Below are positions 1 to 10,973 of a DNA stretch of 64,000 bases, one piece after another. A program made the position numbers and the translations under genes. The DNA is from Aralia elata (lineage: Eukaryota > Streptophyta > Magnoliopsida > Apiales > Araliaceae). The stretch is taken from the NCBI GenBank assembly GCA_034770075.1, contig CM068383.1, forward strand, positions 40,567,222-40,631,221, written 5' to 3'. The stretch's first letter is position 1. Each line of letters starts with the position of its first letter. The notes under the pieces were generated by a model. It was not told the DNA's origin. It made no database searches and was given only the letters and a program-made list of their open reading frames with translations.

Positions 1-340
1 TTGGAAAGTTCATCTCGTTTAAAAAAGTTATGTTTAAATTTCATGGTCGATTATTGATACCGATTCTACGTCCTACACGTCACTCGTACAAAATTTTGGC
101 ATTCGTTCTCGAAAAAATTGTGATAAGGGTTCGTATATGTATCTAATTGTTATAAACGCAATGTATATCCCTTCAAAAACTTAAAATACCTTACCTACTA
201 CTTTCTAATTTATGAAAAAAAAAATGGACGGGGGATTATGGGGGCAAGAGGCGCTTGAGTGGCTATCACAAATACAAAAGTAAATGGAATACAGTACATG
301 AATCACTACTTTACTACATTCCCCTCACTACAACAATACT
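1..340. other. Upstream intergenic DNA of the protease gene
   Basis: AT-rich sequence with no convincing coding potential. It is presumably the distal promoter of the downstream aspartyl protease gene. A poly-A tract lies near 215-224. No recognisable gene or mobile element was seen. Confidence 0.5.
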
Positions 341-344
341 CCTT

Positions 345-403
345 CCTTCCTATTTATACACATCCAAACTCTCTTAACCAAACCATCAAATACTCTTTTA
401 GCT
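345..403 (+). promoter_or_regulatory. Putative core promoter and short 5' UTR
   Basis: A TATA-like stretch (tatttataca, 351-360) lies about 45-50 bp before the ATG at 404. A TATA box at this spacing would place the start of transcription near 380-390 and leave a very short 5' UTR. This is inference from sequence and spacing only. Confidence 0.5.
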
Positions 404-1155
404 ATGAAGCCCTCAAACCCTCCTGCCCTTCCCATTATCTTTTCCATTATTACCCTTCTCTTCCTCTCTATTGCCCTAGGGCTCAACCACCCCAAATGTG
501 ACAAACCAGAGCAAGGTTCCACCCTCCAAGTCTTCCATGTAAACAGCCCCTGCTCCCCATTCTGGACACCAGAACCACTCTCATGGGAGGCGCGTGTGCT
601 TCAAACGCAGTCACTAGACAAGAATAGGCTGCTTTACCTGTCGAGCCTCGTCAACGGGAAGAAGTCGGTGGTGCCGATAGCTTCAGGCCGAGGGATAATA
701 CAGAGCCCGACTTATATTGTGAAGGCTGCGATCGGAACGCCGCCGCAGGCATTCCTCATGGCGGTGGATACTAGCAGCGATGCGGCGTGGGTCCCATGCT
801 CCGGCTGCATTGGCTGCGCTTCCACTACTTTTGCTTCCGAGAAGTCTACCTCTTTTAAGACCCTTGGTTGTGATGCTGCCCAGTGCAAACAGGTACAGCA
901 TTTGGTTTTAACTTTTGTGACGCTTTCACGCGCCACCAGTTGGCACGTGGTACGTTTTTGACTAAATAACACTACTACATCACTGGATCTGCTTGGATAA
1001 TTTTTCACTTCCGAGTCTGTAACATTCACCAAAGATTCTAATAATTTTTTAACCATAAAGCATATCTGTAAGAAAACTTTAATAGTCTTATCTGTTTGTT
1101 TAATTTACTTTAAATATTAATATTTGTTCAGATAGTATAAAGTAAATATTAATTT

Positions 1156-1190
<35 letters not shown>

Positions 1191-2318
1191 CTTTTCTCCT
1201 ATAAGTACCTAAAGTAAGGACCTAAAGTAAGGACCAAATTTTTTTTTTTTTTTTTTGCTTTTTTTTTTTAGAACAACTAAAAATAAATAAATAAATAATT
1301 ATGGAACTGAAATTTTTACATAATACAGTGTTTTGGGCGTGATTTGGATACATATAACAAAACATGTATGTACAGTCTGCGCAGACTGTACATACATGTT
1401 TTGTTATATGTATCCAAATCACGCCCAAAACACTGTATTATGTAAAAATTTCAGTTCCATAATTATTTATTTATTTATTTTTAGTTGTTCTAAAAAAAAA
1501 AAGCAAAAAAAAAAAAATAAAAATTGGTCCTTACTTTAGGTCCTTATTTTGAGTCCTTATAAGAGAAAAGCTCTATATATATATTAATTTTTTGCTAACA
1601 TCAAGTTCAATAATGATATTTTCAGGTGCTGAATCCCACCACCTGCACAGCCACAGCGTGCAGCTTCAACTCAACCTACGGCGGCTCCACCGTGGCGGCA
1701 AACCTCTCACAAGACTCCATGAAACTCGCCACTGACGTCATTCCCGACTACACTTTCGGCTGCATACAGAAGACCACCGGCACCTCCGTGCCGCCACAAG
1801 GCATTCTTGGCCTGGGCCGGGGCCCATTATCACTATTGTCCCAAACCCAAAGCCTCTACAAGTCCACATTCTCTTATTGCCTGCCCAGCTTCAAGTCTCT
1901 TAACTTCTCCGGGTCACTTAGGTTAGGGCCTGTGGGCCAGCCCATTAAGATCAAGTACACCCAGTTACTGAGGAATCCTAGAAGATCATCACTTTACTAT
2001 GTGAACTTGGTTGCAATCAAAGTTAGCCGGAAAATAGTCGACATTCCGGCCAGTGCATTGGCATTCAACCCTACAACCGGTGCCGGAACCATTTTTGATT
2101 CTGGTAATATTCTTTATTCAAAATTCCACTATATTATTTTGATATTATATACTCTCCTGATCTAAAATATAATAGAATTTTTTGAGATCAATTTGAAATA
2201 TTTTTAAATTTAATATAAATTTATTTATTTTTAATCAATAAAATTATGAATATTTTAAACGAATCAAATCAATGAATTACAAATTAATACTATTCCGTTC
2301 AACAAAAGAGTCTCATTT

Positions 2319-2376
<58 letters not shown>

Positions 2377-4088
2377 CCATAGCAAGTACTTATTATGTAT
2401 CAAAAATAGGCAAACATCATATCTATCATTCAATATAAGATTAAACGATCGAGATTATAATTAGTAAACCGTCATCCGCTACTAATAGCAACGGACGACC
2501 TATTTACATAATTGCCCCTTAAGTCAAAGATGATCAACCAATATTATAGGACGAAGAATAAAATAAAAATGTCATCCGCTATTAATAGTAACAGACGGAT
2601 ATCAACATACTCTCAAACCAAAACTCACACCGCTTGACAAATTGGGGCAAATTATAGCCCTAGGGTTAATTAATGGTTTATGAATTAGGGTTTAGGATAT
2701 AGTAACTAGAGTTTAAGATTTAATAACTAGGGTTTAATGTTTATTAATTTGGATTTATGGTTTAGTAACTAGGGTTTAGGGTTTATTAACTAAACATAAA
2801 AGTTTATTAATTATTAAGTTTATTTAGTATAGAATAGTTAACTAAGAATTTAATATAATATTATTATGTAGTTTAAGAGTTTCTCTCATAATAAAACTAT
2901 AGTACATAGATTTACTGATCTTACTAGCGGATGGTTTAATACAATATTATTGTGTAGTTTAATCTTGGGGCTTTATGGTAAAAAGTGTCCGTTCCGCTAC
3001 TATTAGTGACGGATGACCTTTTTTTATTTTTTATTTTTTTATCTTGTCATTTAGTTGCTAGAATAGAGGGTATTGATGATGTATGCCATATTTTTTTCCG
3101 GAACAAGTATTTGTTATAGATCACTCCCTATTTATATATATATATATATATATATAGTGGTTGATTTAGTAATAATGACATATTAGTGAAATTGTGGTGT
3201 TATATCTGAAAATATTATGTCATTTTAATTTGTATACTATTATCAATAAATAGAGTACTATTTTGTGATTCTCTCCCTCTAAACGACTCTTTTAGTGGAG
3301 CGAATAAAGAGAATATTTGTTTTTATAATTTAAATGAATCACATTAATTTTAAATTTAAAACTATCTCAAACTTTCAAAGGTCAAAATGATTTTTTTTAG
3401 AATGCATGGAGTGTTTTTTTAGTGGCAATTAATTTTGATAGTGTTATTTTGGTACATGCTGGTGAATTCTGACAAAGTGCCCAATATTTAGGTAATGGGT
3501 AAATAGTGCTAATATGTGCAATAGGACCACCCACTAACATGGGTTTTCCCTTGTTTGTTTGAAAAAATTGATCACTTTCATGGGCAACATTTTAGCAACT
3601 TTGACTTTTTAAAGTGGAGGACTTGTGTAGTGATGGTCCAACCAAATTAGTACCAATTTTTTTCAAGCAAACCATTGCACTACATGCCTAAAAAATAAAC
3701 ACTAGTACCTCTCTTCTTTATTTCAGGCACGGTCTTTACTCGGTTAGTACAACCAGCCTACATTGCCGTGAGAGACGAATTTCGAAGGCGAATGGGCCCT
3801 ACTGCGACGGTGTCATCCCTAGGCGGTTTTGACACGTGTTATTCAGTCCCAATTACGATCCCGTCAATCACATTTATGTTCACGGGCATGAACGTGACGC
3901 TCCCACAGGACAACTTCCTCATCCATAGCTCCTCCGGTAGCATCACTTGCCTAGCGATGGCCGCCGCACCAGATAATGTGAACTCTGTGCTCAATGTCAT
4001 AGCCAACTTGCAACAACAAAATCATAGGGTGCTTTTCGACGTGCCAAATTCAAGGCTAGGCGTGGCCCGTGAGACATGTAATAGTTGA
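404..4088 (+). CDS. AED3-like: Aspartyl protease family A1, AED3/nepenthesin-like, three exons
   Basis: Predicted secreted pepsin-type endopeptidase of the plant apoplast/cell wall. The inferred exons are 404-892, 1626-2103 and 3727-4088. All splice sites are GT/AG and the phases fit, giving 442 residues, which is normal for this group. The N-terminus has a hydrophobic signal peptide (about residues 10-27, IIFSIITLLFLSIALG). The first catalytic Asp is about residue 122 in AVDTSSDAAW. The second is about residue 321 in TIFDSGT, which is split across the exon 2/3 junction. The group-typical signatures VPCSGC, YTFGCI, GILGLGRGPLSL, LLRNPRR and NVIANLQQQN are all present, and the protein ends in RETCNS. 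The DTS rather than DTG motif at the first site is usual for AED3-type members. The frame is open in every exon, so the gene looks functional. Both introns contain mobile-element insertions. The exact orthologue is not established. Confidence 0.9.
1161..1187. repeat. (AT)n microsatellite flanking the intron-1 foldback
   Basis: A run of AT dinucleotides ends at the left edge of the foldback element. A shorter run (1575-1583) follows its right edge. The element therefore sits inside a TA microsatellite, which hides any target duplication. Confidence 0.8.
1187..1574. mobile_element. Near-perfect foldback MITE in intron 1
   Basis: The sequence is an inverted repeat with its centre between 1380 and 1381 and arms of about 194 bp that match almost base for base. 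The differences are in the poly-T/poly-A tracts and a few bases near the tips. There is essentially no loop (cagtctgc|gcagactg). The termini read agagcttttctc and its complement. The same 68-residue reading frame appears on both strands only because the sequence is palindromic, so it is not a gene. If transcribed in the pre-mRNA it would form one long hairpin. The superfamily is uncertain; long-TIR Mutator-type or simple foldback elements are both possible. Confidence 0.85.
2322..2373. repeat. (TA)n microsatellite, about 26 units
   Basis: Uninterrupted TA dinucleotide run in intron 2, directly abutting the left terminal inverted repeat of the element that starts at 2374. A second (TA)n run (3133-3156) lies just beyond the right terminus. 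Confidence 0.9.
2374..3126. mobile_element. TIR element (MITE-like) in intron 2, flanked by (TA)n
   Basis: The left end (gatccatagcaagtactt) pairs imperfectly with the reverse complement of the right end (aagtatttgttatagatc, 3106-3123). The similarity continues inwards: catcatat/catacatcatc, then gtcatccgctactaatag (about 2470) against a block near 2988-3016, then tacataattgcccc against a matching segment. The TIRs are therefore about 150 bp and diverged. A third copy of the gtcatccgct..aatag motif lies at 2570-2597. The centre holds degenerate actagggttta repeats. There is no transposase. The (TA)n on both sides suggests insertion into a TA microsatellite. Confidence 0.7.
2650..2800. repeat. 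Degenerate tagggttta repeats
   Basis: Imperfect repeats of (aa)ctagggttta/tagggttta, about 10 units, some mutated, inside the intron-2 TIR element. They resemble the plant telomere heptamer TTTAGGG but are irregular in spacing and sequence. Confidence 0.6.
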
Positions 4089-5092
4089 ATAATGCTAGTT
4101 AAGTAGATAAAAATTGTCTAATTTATTTAAGTATAGCATTACATTACGATTACTAGCTAGTTACTTCTGTTTATGTGGTTTTTAACTATTTGGTACTACA
4201 TTGTGTGGCATTTTGGATTTTACTAATTAGGGTTTTATCACTATTATTATTATGATTATATATGAGCAGATCAAGTTAAGATTTTGTATTGTATTCAAAC
4301 GTGAATAATGTCACGGGTGACCTGTTCATTTTGCCTCCCTCCCCCTCCCCCTTCTCTCTCTTCCTCTGTCACTTCCATAGGTTGTCATACAATGTGTCAC
4401 GAGATTATGGCAGGGGTTTTGTGCTCTTTCTCTTCTTTGGAATTTTTGTGAAAACAAAAAGAAAAGTACTAATAGACCTGAATTGTGTAACTATTGTGTC
4501 GGTGATATTATTAAAGTTAATCAAAAAGTTAAAAATTAATGGAATTAGTTTTGTGTACATGGTTAGTACTTAATAGGGTAGTGTTGGATTCGGATGCCCT
4601 TTGTTACACCTTTGAACAATAATTAGTGAAATTTGGAAATTTTAAATAGAAAGAATTCTTATTTTAGGGCGTATTTTTTTATTTTTTATTTTTTTGAAGC
4701 TTCGTTAATACAATATATTTTCATAATCAGGTACATAATTATTATTACAATATCAGGATCAAACCTCAACCAAAGGAGAAAATACTAATCAATCAAGCCT
4801 CAAACAAAGGTGACAATACACTTCAAATAAAGAAATAAACAAATTAAACTTAAAAGTCAAAAGATCTCGGTCTTAAATTAAGTTGATTATAATTTTAAAT
4901 CGAAACTAGTCGTCCAATCTTAGTTTCTGGTTGGAATGAATGAGAAAGATTAAAGGATTGAGAAGTGATTAATGGTGTTGGTAAGAATAGGGAAATTATA
5001 TCGTCAGGTTTATATTTAGGTACATAGGATGAAATACTAGCAAGGATACTTCGTTTTTTCATAATTAGAATATGTATGAAAATTACGGACGA
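4089..5092. other. 3' flank of the protease gene, intergenic
   Basis: Contains the presumed 3' UTR and then AT-rich intergenic DNA. No coding region is supported. A 94-codon open stretch near 4289-4573 is low-complexity and pyrimidine-rich and has no recognisable domain. Confidence 0.5.
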
Positions 5093-5206
5093 ACTCCCCT
5101 CTATTACGTCTTCCCTTCAATCTATCTAGTACACTATATATATATATATACTCCCCTCTATTACGTCTTCCCTTCAATCTATCTAGTACACTATATATAT
5201 ATATAC
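5093..5206. repeat. Two-copy tandem duplication ending in (TA)n
   Basis: A unit of about 56 bp starting actcccctctattacgtc and ending in a short TA run occurs twice in direct tandem (about 5093-5150 and 5150-5206). The copies are essentially identical apart from TA-run length, so the duplication is recent. Confidence 0.9.
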
Positions 5207-5401
5207 TAGTATTACCCGTAGTGCCTCCGGAACTATGAACGAAGGATTAAATTTATCCGAAACTTTGGATGGTTCAGATAATTTAATAAGTTGAGCGGGG
5301 AAAAAAAAATTTAGATTCAAAATCATTTGTATTTTGTATAGTTAGATATATGTACATATATATATGTACACACACACACATATATATATATACATATATA
5401 T

Positions 5402-5867
5402 ATGGTACCAATCCACAACAAGCGTTTGCCGCAGCAACCAAATTGTTCCCTGCCGTTACAGGCTGTAGCGGCAGTAGTGTTTGGCTTTTTTTTGGTTATC
5501 TGCCGCTACAGGCTGTAGCGACAAAGTGTAGATCTTTTTTTAGATGTTCCTTAGTAATAGTTTGATTCTTAAAATCAATTTATATATAAACAAGTTTTAT
5601 AATGTCATGTTAACGAAAGCAATGTCATGTCAACAAAAGCAAAGGGGCAAGTTTTATAATGCAAAAACAAAGAGGCTGCCGCTACAGGCTGTAACGGCAG
5701 TGATAAATTATTTTTCGGGCTAGAGGGGATTGCACTGTCGTTACAGTCTGTAGCGGCAGGGGCGATTTTTTTTTAAATCTCTGACGTTCATTTCTTTAAT
5801 CAAGGGTCTAGATCATGGTTGCTGGAAAGGTCAATCTAGCATCCGGTTGTCACGGATTGTTACCCAT
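5402..5867. mobile_element. TIR element with internal palindromes, flanked by (TA)n
   Basis: The left end atggtaccaatccacaacaa matches the reverse complement of the right end (ttgtcacggattgttacccat, 5847-5867). Both ends abut TA runs (about 5382-5401 and 5866-5878). Inside are four copies of a ~24-bp palindrome of the form tgccgctacag-gctgtagcggca, at 5451-5474, 5501-5523, 5677-5700 and 5736-5759. Subterminal palindromes and the lack of any transposase fit a non-autonomous DNA transposon. The superfamily is not determined. Confidence 0.65.
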
Positions 5868-5878
5868 ATATATATATA

Positions 5879-6898
5879 ACTTTAGATAATATAATTGAAA
5901 TCAATGTTGATTAATTAATTTATAACGTTGAATAATATCATTATTTCAAAAATAAAAGTAATTTGACATTTTTTTACTATTTGATAAACATGTAGATTTT
6001 TCATCAAAATTTTAATAGTTGAAAATTCTTTTAACTTTTAACAGTAAAAATATTTTTAATGGTTCTAATTTTTGATAGAATTGATCTTAAAATGATCAAC
6101 TAACAATTAACATATTTTGATCATCAGTAACAAAATTATCAAAATTAAATAGCTGGTGTATTAAAGAGAAGATGTAATGCAGGAGAACCAAATCCGAGAA
6201 TTACACTTCCATATAATTTACCATAGATAGCCCCCCTTATATATGAACTTGATGGCGTTTCATCAATAACCCTCTCATGTTATTTGAGTGTCCATAGAAA
6301 AGTGGGACTGCATAAACTAATACTCCTTCCTTTCTTTCTTTTTTTTTTACAAAAAATATAAATAAATAAAATCTCCTTTGTTAAATATGCAAATTTCAAT
6401 TATTTAAAAAAAATTATATTACAAGACAAAAATATGTTAATTTTTTGAGTAAACACATCAATTAATTATTAATGTATTTGTATTAATCAATTAAATATTC
6501 ATTTTGTTTCCGTTAGGCTATTGTTTGTCATGTCTTTAGTTTTTTTGGGTTGTTTCCCAAATTGTCTTCGCTTGTGGGGCTGCTAGCCTTGTAATCTTTT
6601 ATAGTCATGACATGATAGGGCTGTCTTATGATGTCTATGCTATATTCTGATTGGGGTTTCCCATGATGTTTGTACATTCTTCTCTTTTTAATTAAATTAA
6701 ATTTAGCAAAAAAAAATTAAAATTAAAAATAAAAATTTGTAGGTCTGTCTCTCATGGATCTCAATTTGTTTAGACGTTTTTTTGTTTTTTTGTTTTTGCT
6801 AAGTTTGTTTAGACGTATTGATATCTCCTAATTTAAATGTTTTGGATTTGAGGATATCCTATTCAAAATAAATAAAAATAAATTAGCCTTTTGAAGGA
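5879..6898. other. AT-rich intergenic DNA
   Basis: About 1 kb of AT-rich DNA with homopolymer tracts. No gene, RNA or clear repeat was recognised. Confidence 0.5.
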
Positions 6899-7022
6899 GA
6901 TGATATTTCCAACATTAAAAATACTTATCCAGTGTAATTTTACAATATATTATGCACGTTATATAATACTCGTGCAATGTATGTATTGTGCTGGATTGGT
7001 ATTTCCAGCATTGGAAATACCA
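6899..7022. repeat. Imperfect foldback, about 124 bp
   Basis: The segment starting gatatttccaacattaaa pairs imperfectly with the segment ending ggtatttccagcattggaaa. The right arm itself contains a perfect small palindrome, ggtatttcca-gcat-tggaaatacc. This may be a small MITE remnant. Reading frames on both strands here are by-products of the inverted repeat. Confidence 0.5.
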
Positions 7023-7277
7023 AGAAAAAGAACAAGTTGTTGGGGTAGTACTCTTTTGTATGTGACATGTATTTGTTGAAATTAAACACACATCACTAAA
7101 CACACCCTTTTAAGTTTTGGGTAAATTATATTTTTCAGTACATTTTTAGAAAAAATTACAACAACAGTGCATTCAGAAAATATTTATACAATTAATATAT
7201 TTTTAATAGTTTATTTACAAAATTAATGTATTTAGTATCCTTTAATTTAGGTGGGTATTTTAAATATCATCTTTATT

Positions 7278-7282
7278 GTTGT
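7278..7282. other. Target site duplication GTTGT, left copy (TEK3)
   Basis: The bases gttgt directly precede the solo LTR and recur at 10573-10577 directly after it. This is the 5-bp duplication expected of Ty3-gypsy integration. Confidence 0.85.
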
Positions 7283-10200
7283 TGTGGCACCCCCAAATCT
7301 GGGTTTCCTAACCTCGAATTCGGTGTTCACGATACTCAACAACAAACATACTTTCTAACTAAATGCGGAATAATAATCATACAATGTCTATCGAAATAGT
7401 AATAACGTCTTACAATCATGGTCCCAAGGTTCTTTAACCTTAACTTAAAAACATACCCTTAATACAATAAGAGTTCACATAACCAAATAACATTTTTAGA
7501 TAACTAATACATAAGCCCTATCAGGCAACTATTCTTGCACCTTCCCATTTCCTTTGTCCCCTTTTGACGTTTCTGCCTTAGCTGAAATAAAAATCATGAT
7601 ATAGCAAGGGTAAGCAACTAGTTTGCTTAGCAAGTTTATACACAATGGAGATATATCATGAACAGAAGGAAGTTTCGCTTTCAATGTTCAACGACAGTAT
7701 AAAATTGTGAAGAAACATGAATTAATAGTCAACAATTGAATATTCGAATAATTGAATGACAACTACTGAGTGGTTGGAAATAACCATATACATTTGCCAA
7801 GGTTCTCAGCATTTAAACTGGACCTCTTAAAAAGTTTTGGTAATCAAGGGGATCAGCCTTTCATACCCCGTGATTTATGCATAAACACTTAATAAACCAG
7901 CATTGATATCATGTCTTAATCAAATTTATCCTTTTCTCAGCCAAGAGTTCTTACTATATACTATAGCAATTAATAAGAACAACTTTTAAAATACATTTGA
8001 TTTCACAAATTTAGACATGCTTGATCTAGCTGATACAAATAGCATAGATCTATCTCATAAACAGTTCATGCTTGAAAGAACTTTAATCTAATTCACAATT
8101 CAATAACAATAGAATATGAATTCAATTGCACAAGGTGCGAATCTCAATAACCAGTATAGATGTGAATAATCAACAATAATTATTCACTAACATGCTTCAA
8201 AAATCATAACTCGAGTTTGAGTTAGGGAACTTGCCTGTCTGCTCAGCTACCAATAATTCTAGCTTTAACTAATTGGCGTTGAAGAACCTAACATTGATAA
8301 TGTCGATCTATCAATTAGTACTGCATAGTTGTATATCGATATGCTTACTTATGCTATTTATTTAACAATTAAACAAATCACATAGCACACATAAGTTAAT
8401 AAACTATCATAAATCCTATAAGACACTTAATTGATCCTTAGGTTGATGGTTTAATTAATTAACAATGTTTCCCTTAAGTGATAATCACTTATTAACCTCT
8501 AAGCAATTTATTATAATTGTTAAATTAATTAACATTACTCTTCCTTAAGTAATATTCATTTATTAAACCCATAAACAATTTATTATGATTGTTTAATTAA
8601 TGGGTTATTAAACTCTCTCTATTTTATTAACTTTATCTTCATTTAATTACTATTAAATAGTAATTAATTAATTATCTTTAGTTATTAATAATAGTAATTA
8701 ATAATTAATTACAGTTACTTATTATTTAATTATTAATCGAATTATAAATTTTAATTGTCTTTAATTATTTAAGATTTAAATAATAATTAGTTAGGTTTAT
8801 TTATTATTTAAAGTTAATCAAATAATAAATAATTAATTAGTAAGTAATAATTATCTTTAGTTATTATTTAATAATAAATAATAACTAATTAGATTTATTT
8901 ATTATTTAAAGTTAATCAAATAATAAATAATTAATTTACAATTCTTAATTATCCTTAATCATTGTTTAAAATAAATAAACAATAATTAATTTATTATATA
9001 TGGAAAATATAATAGCATATCCCAGAATTAAATTTTATAAGGCTCTTATTTTATTTATTATTATTTATAAATAATAATAATGATAATAAGGTTTAGTATT
9101 TAAATTTAATTAAAAGTAAATCTTGATGGCACATCTGTAATTAAAGCGAAGTTTGGGCGGAGGGGCATAGCCGTAATTTTCCGCCTGCTCGCCTGCCCGC
9201 GCATTGCGCGTTAGTCTCCCCGCCTGGCCAAAACGACGCCGTTTGGCGCCTGGACTCAGCAGACTGGCGCGCCATGCGCGACCAGCCCATTCTCACACCA
9301 GGCGTGCGCCATGCGCGGCCTGCCTTAGCCCAACCAACCAGCAGCCTTCCAGGGAGTTTCGGTTGGTTCCTTCCTTTTCTTCTCCACCAAATGAGTTCTA
9401 ATACCAACAAGCATGTTTTAAATCTCCAAAATAAATTCCAAAAAAATTTTCCATGACCAAGAAAAATATTCCTAATATTACAATAAAATATTTATGACTT
9501 AAATCAATATTTTCCACCTATAAATATTATACTCCAATAAATAATATTACTCCCATGTCTTAGCATACAAACCCATCAAAACATGTTACAAAAATTTTTA
9601 AAACCTATATATGCTATTAATAAGGCATACAAGACCAAGATCTCTACTTATATAACTTTTAACCCACATTTGATAAACATATTTTTGCAATAATATAGAT
9701 CTAGCAAAATAAAACTTAGATCTAGCAAAATAAAACATAGATCTATACACACTTCATTCCTTCCATAAGCATCAACAACAAACATAAAAATGTAATCCCA
9801 ACACAACAACTAGGGTTTGAAGAAATGAAGATCCATACCTAAATTTTGAACACCACCTCGTCTTTAATTTTCCTCTCAAATATTTCTCACAAGTGTTTAA
9901 GCTCCACCCGAGAATGGGTTTCTTCCTTAGCTCTCTCTCAAGCTCACAAACTCTCTATACTTGGTGAATAATAGATGAATCAACCCCTACTAGCATTGGT
10001 GAGGGGTCCTATTTATAGGAAAGTAGAGACCATGGGCAAAATAGTCATTAATCATGACTAGGCAAGGGCAATTTGATCAATTCATCAATAATAGGAAGCT
10101 TCCTAGCAACTTCCTCAAGGGTATTTTAATCATTACCCAACTTCTTTTAAGGTTAAAATAGTCTTTTCGCAAAATCTTAATTATTCATTAGTTATTAACC

Positions 10201-10572
10201 ATTCTTCATTGGTTATTAGACATTGGTTATTATCTTGTCATAATTACATTGTTTAAACACAATGGTTATTATCCCGCCATAATTACATTGGTTATTAACC
10301 ACTTGGATATACACTGGTTATTGCCCCTTCATAATTACCTTGGTTATTAACCACTCTTGGCTATTTTAGCCATTACACACCAATACCTACACTTGACTCA
10401 CATATGGTTATTTCTTAATCATAGTTATATCATACCTGCCAACACAAGTATAGACACATCTTATACATCTCCCACCAATTAACCCAAGTTGGTTTAAATA
10501 GAACACAACGTTAACTCATTAAATTAAATTAGATTTAATTAATAAGAACGTTCAAAATTCACGGGCATTACA
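7283..10572 (-). mobile_element. Solo LTR of a Tekay/Del-like Ty3-gypsy element (TEK3)
   Basis: On the + strand the segment runs from tgtggcacccccaaat to cacgggcattaca, so it is in minus orientation (LTR start TGTAATGCCC, end ...GTGCCACA). Length is 3,290 bp. It is flanked on both sides by GTTGT with no internal region, PBS or polypurine tract, which is the signature of LTR-LTR recombination. Its termini and internal blocks match the LTRs of TEK2 and TEK1 only in conserved patches, so it is a third family. A TATAAAT on the minus strand (10011-10017) is the likely promoter. The central part (8480-9110) is very AT-rich. The 89-codon minus frame at 9141-9410 has no recognisable domain. Confidence 0.85.
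7594..7661 (-). promoter_or_regulatory. Conserved stem-flanked LTR block, TEK3 copy
   Basis: A perfect 10-bp inverted repeat (tcatgatata 7594-7603, tatatcatga 7652-7661) encloses a 48-nt loop related to the loops in TEK2 and TEK1 (agcaag..taagcaac.agtttgc). It lies 311 bp from the LTR 3' end. The function is unknown. Confidence 0.7.
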
Positions 10573-10577
10573 GTTGT
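10573..10577. other. Target site duplication GTTGT, right copy (TEK3)
   Basis: Right-hand copy of the 5-bp duplication flanking the solo LTR. Confidence 0.85.
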
Positions 10578-10960
10578 CATCATCATCATCATCAAAAATA
10601 AACACAGACTCAAACCTCCTCCTTGGTGATTGCTGTCATTTCCTTCCTTGCCACCTCCATTGTGATCGCCATCTCCTCCCTTGCCACTTCCTTGGGAACC
10701 CCCGTGACCACCTCCCGATCTGCTTCCCCTTTCGCCTCCACCTCCACCTCCTCCTCCTCCGTCGCCTCCTCCTCCGCCTCCACCACCTCCGTTATGACCA
10801 CCTCCACCTCCATTATGGTTGCCTTCCGCCGCCAACTCCACCTCCTCCTCCGCCGCCTCCACCACCTCCGTTATGACCACCTTCGCCTCCATTATGGCCG
10901 CCTCCTCCAACGACAACAGCCACCTTGCCACTTGCAACGCTTTCCACCACCCCACTGTTG
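10574..10960 (-). pseudogene. Glycine-rich protein remnant
   Basis: Read on the minus strand, this segment encodes long glycine runs broken by HNGG, GGDGG and GGHGGSQGSGKGG patterns. The glycine-rich reading is split between two frames, one covering about 10813-10920 and one about 10574-10810, so at least one frameshift separates them. The DNA is a (CCTCC)-rich imperfect minisatellite with an ~80-bp unit seen about twice. The TEK3 solo LTR sits immediately downstream in the sense direction and would have cut the 3' part. It could be a broken glycine-rich protein gene or merely a purine/pyrimidine-biased repeat. No conserved domain was recognised. Confidence 0.35.
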
Positions 10961-10973
10961 GTTAGGTTAATTG

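Noticed and set aside
1222..1539. Identical 68-codon frames on both strands
   Set aside because: They are the two arms of a palindrome. The frame has no domain and includes poly-Lys from an A-run.
2650..2800. Interstitial telomere marking an ancient chromosome fusion
   Set aside because: Units are irregular and too few, and they lie inside a small transposable element.
9141..9456. GC-rich frames (60-89 codons) on both strands in the TEK3 solo LTR
   Set aside because: Overlapping frames on opposite strands in a GC-rich patch, without start context, domain or homologue recognised.
10574..10970. Plus-strand Ser/Pro/Leu-rich frames opposite the glycine-rich segment
   Set aside because: They are shadows of the (CCTCC)n repeat. 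The glycine-rich minus-strand reading is the more protein-like, and even that is weak.
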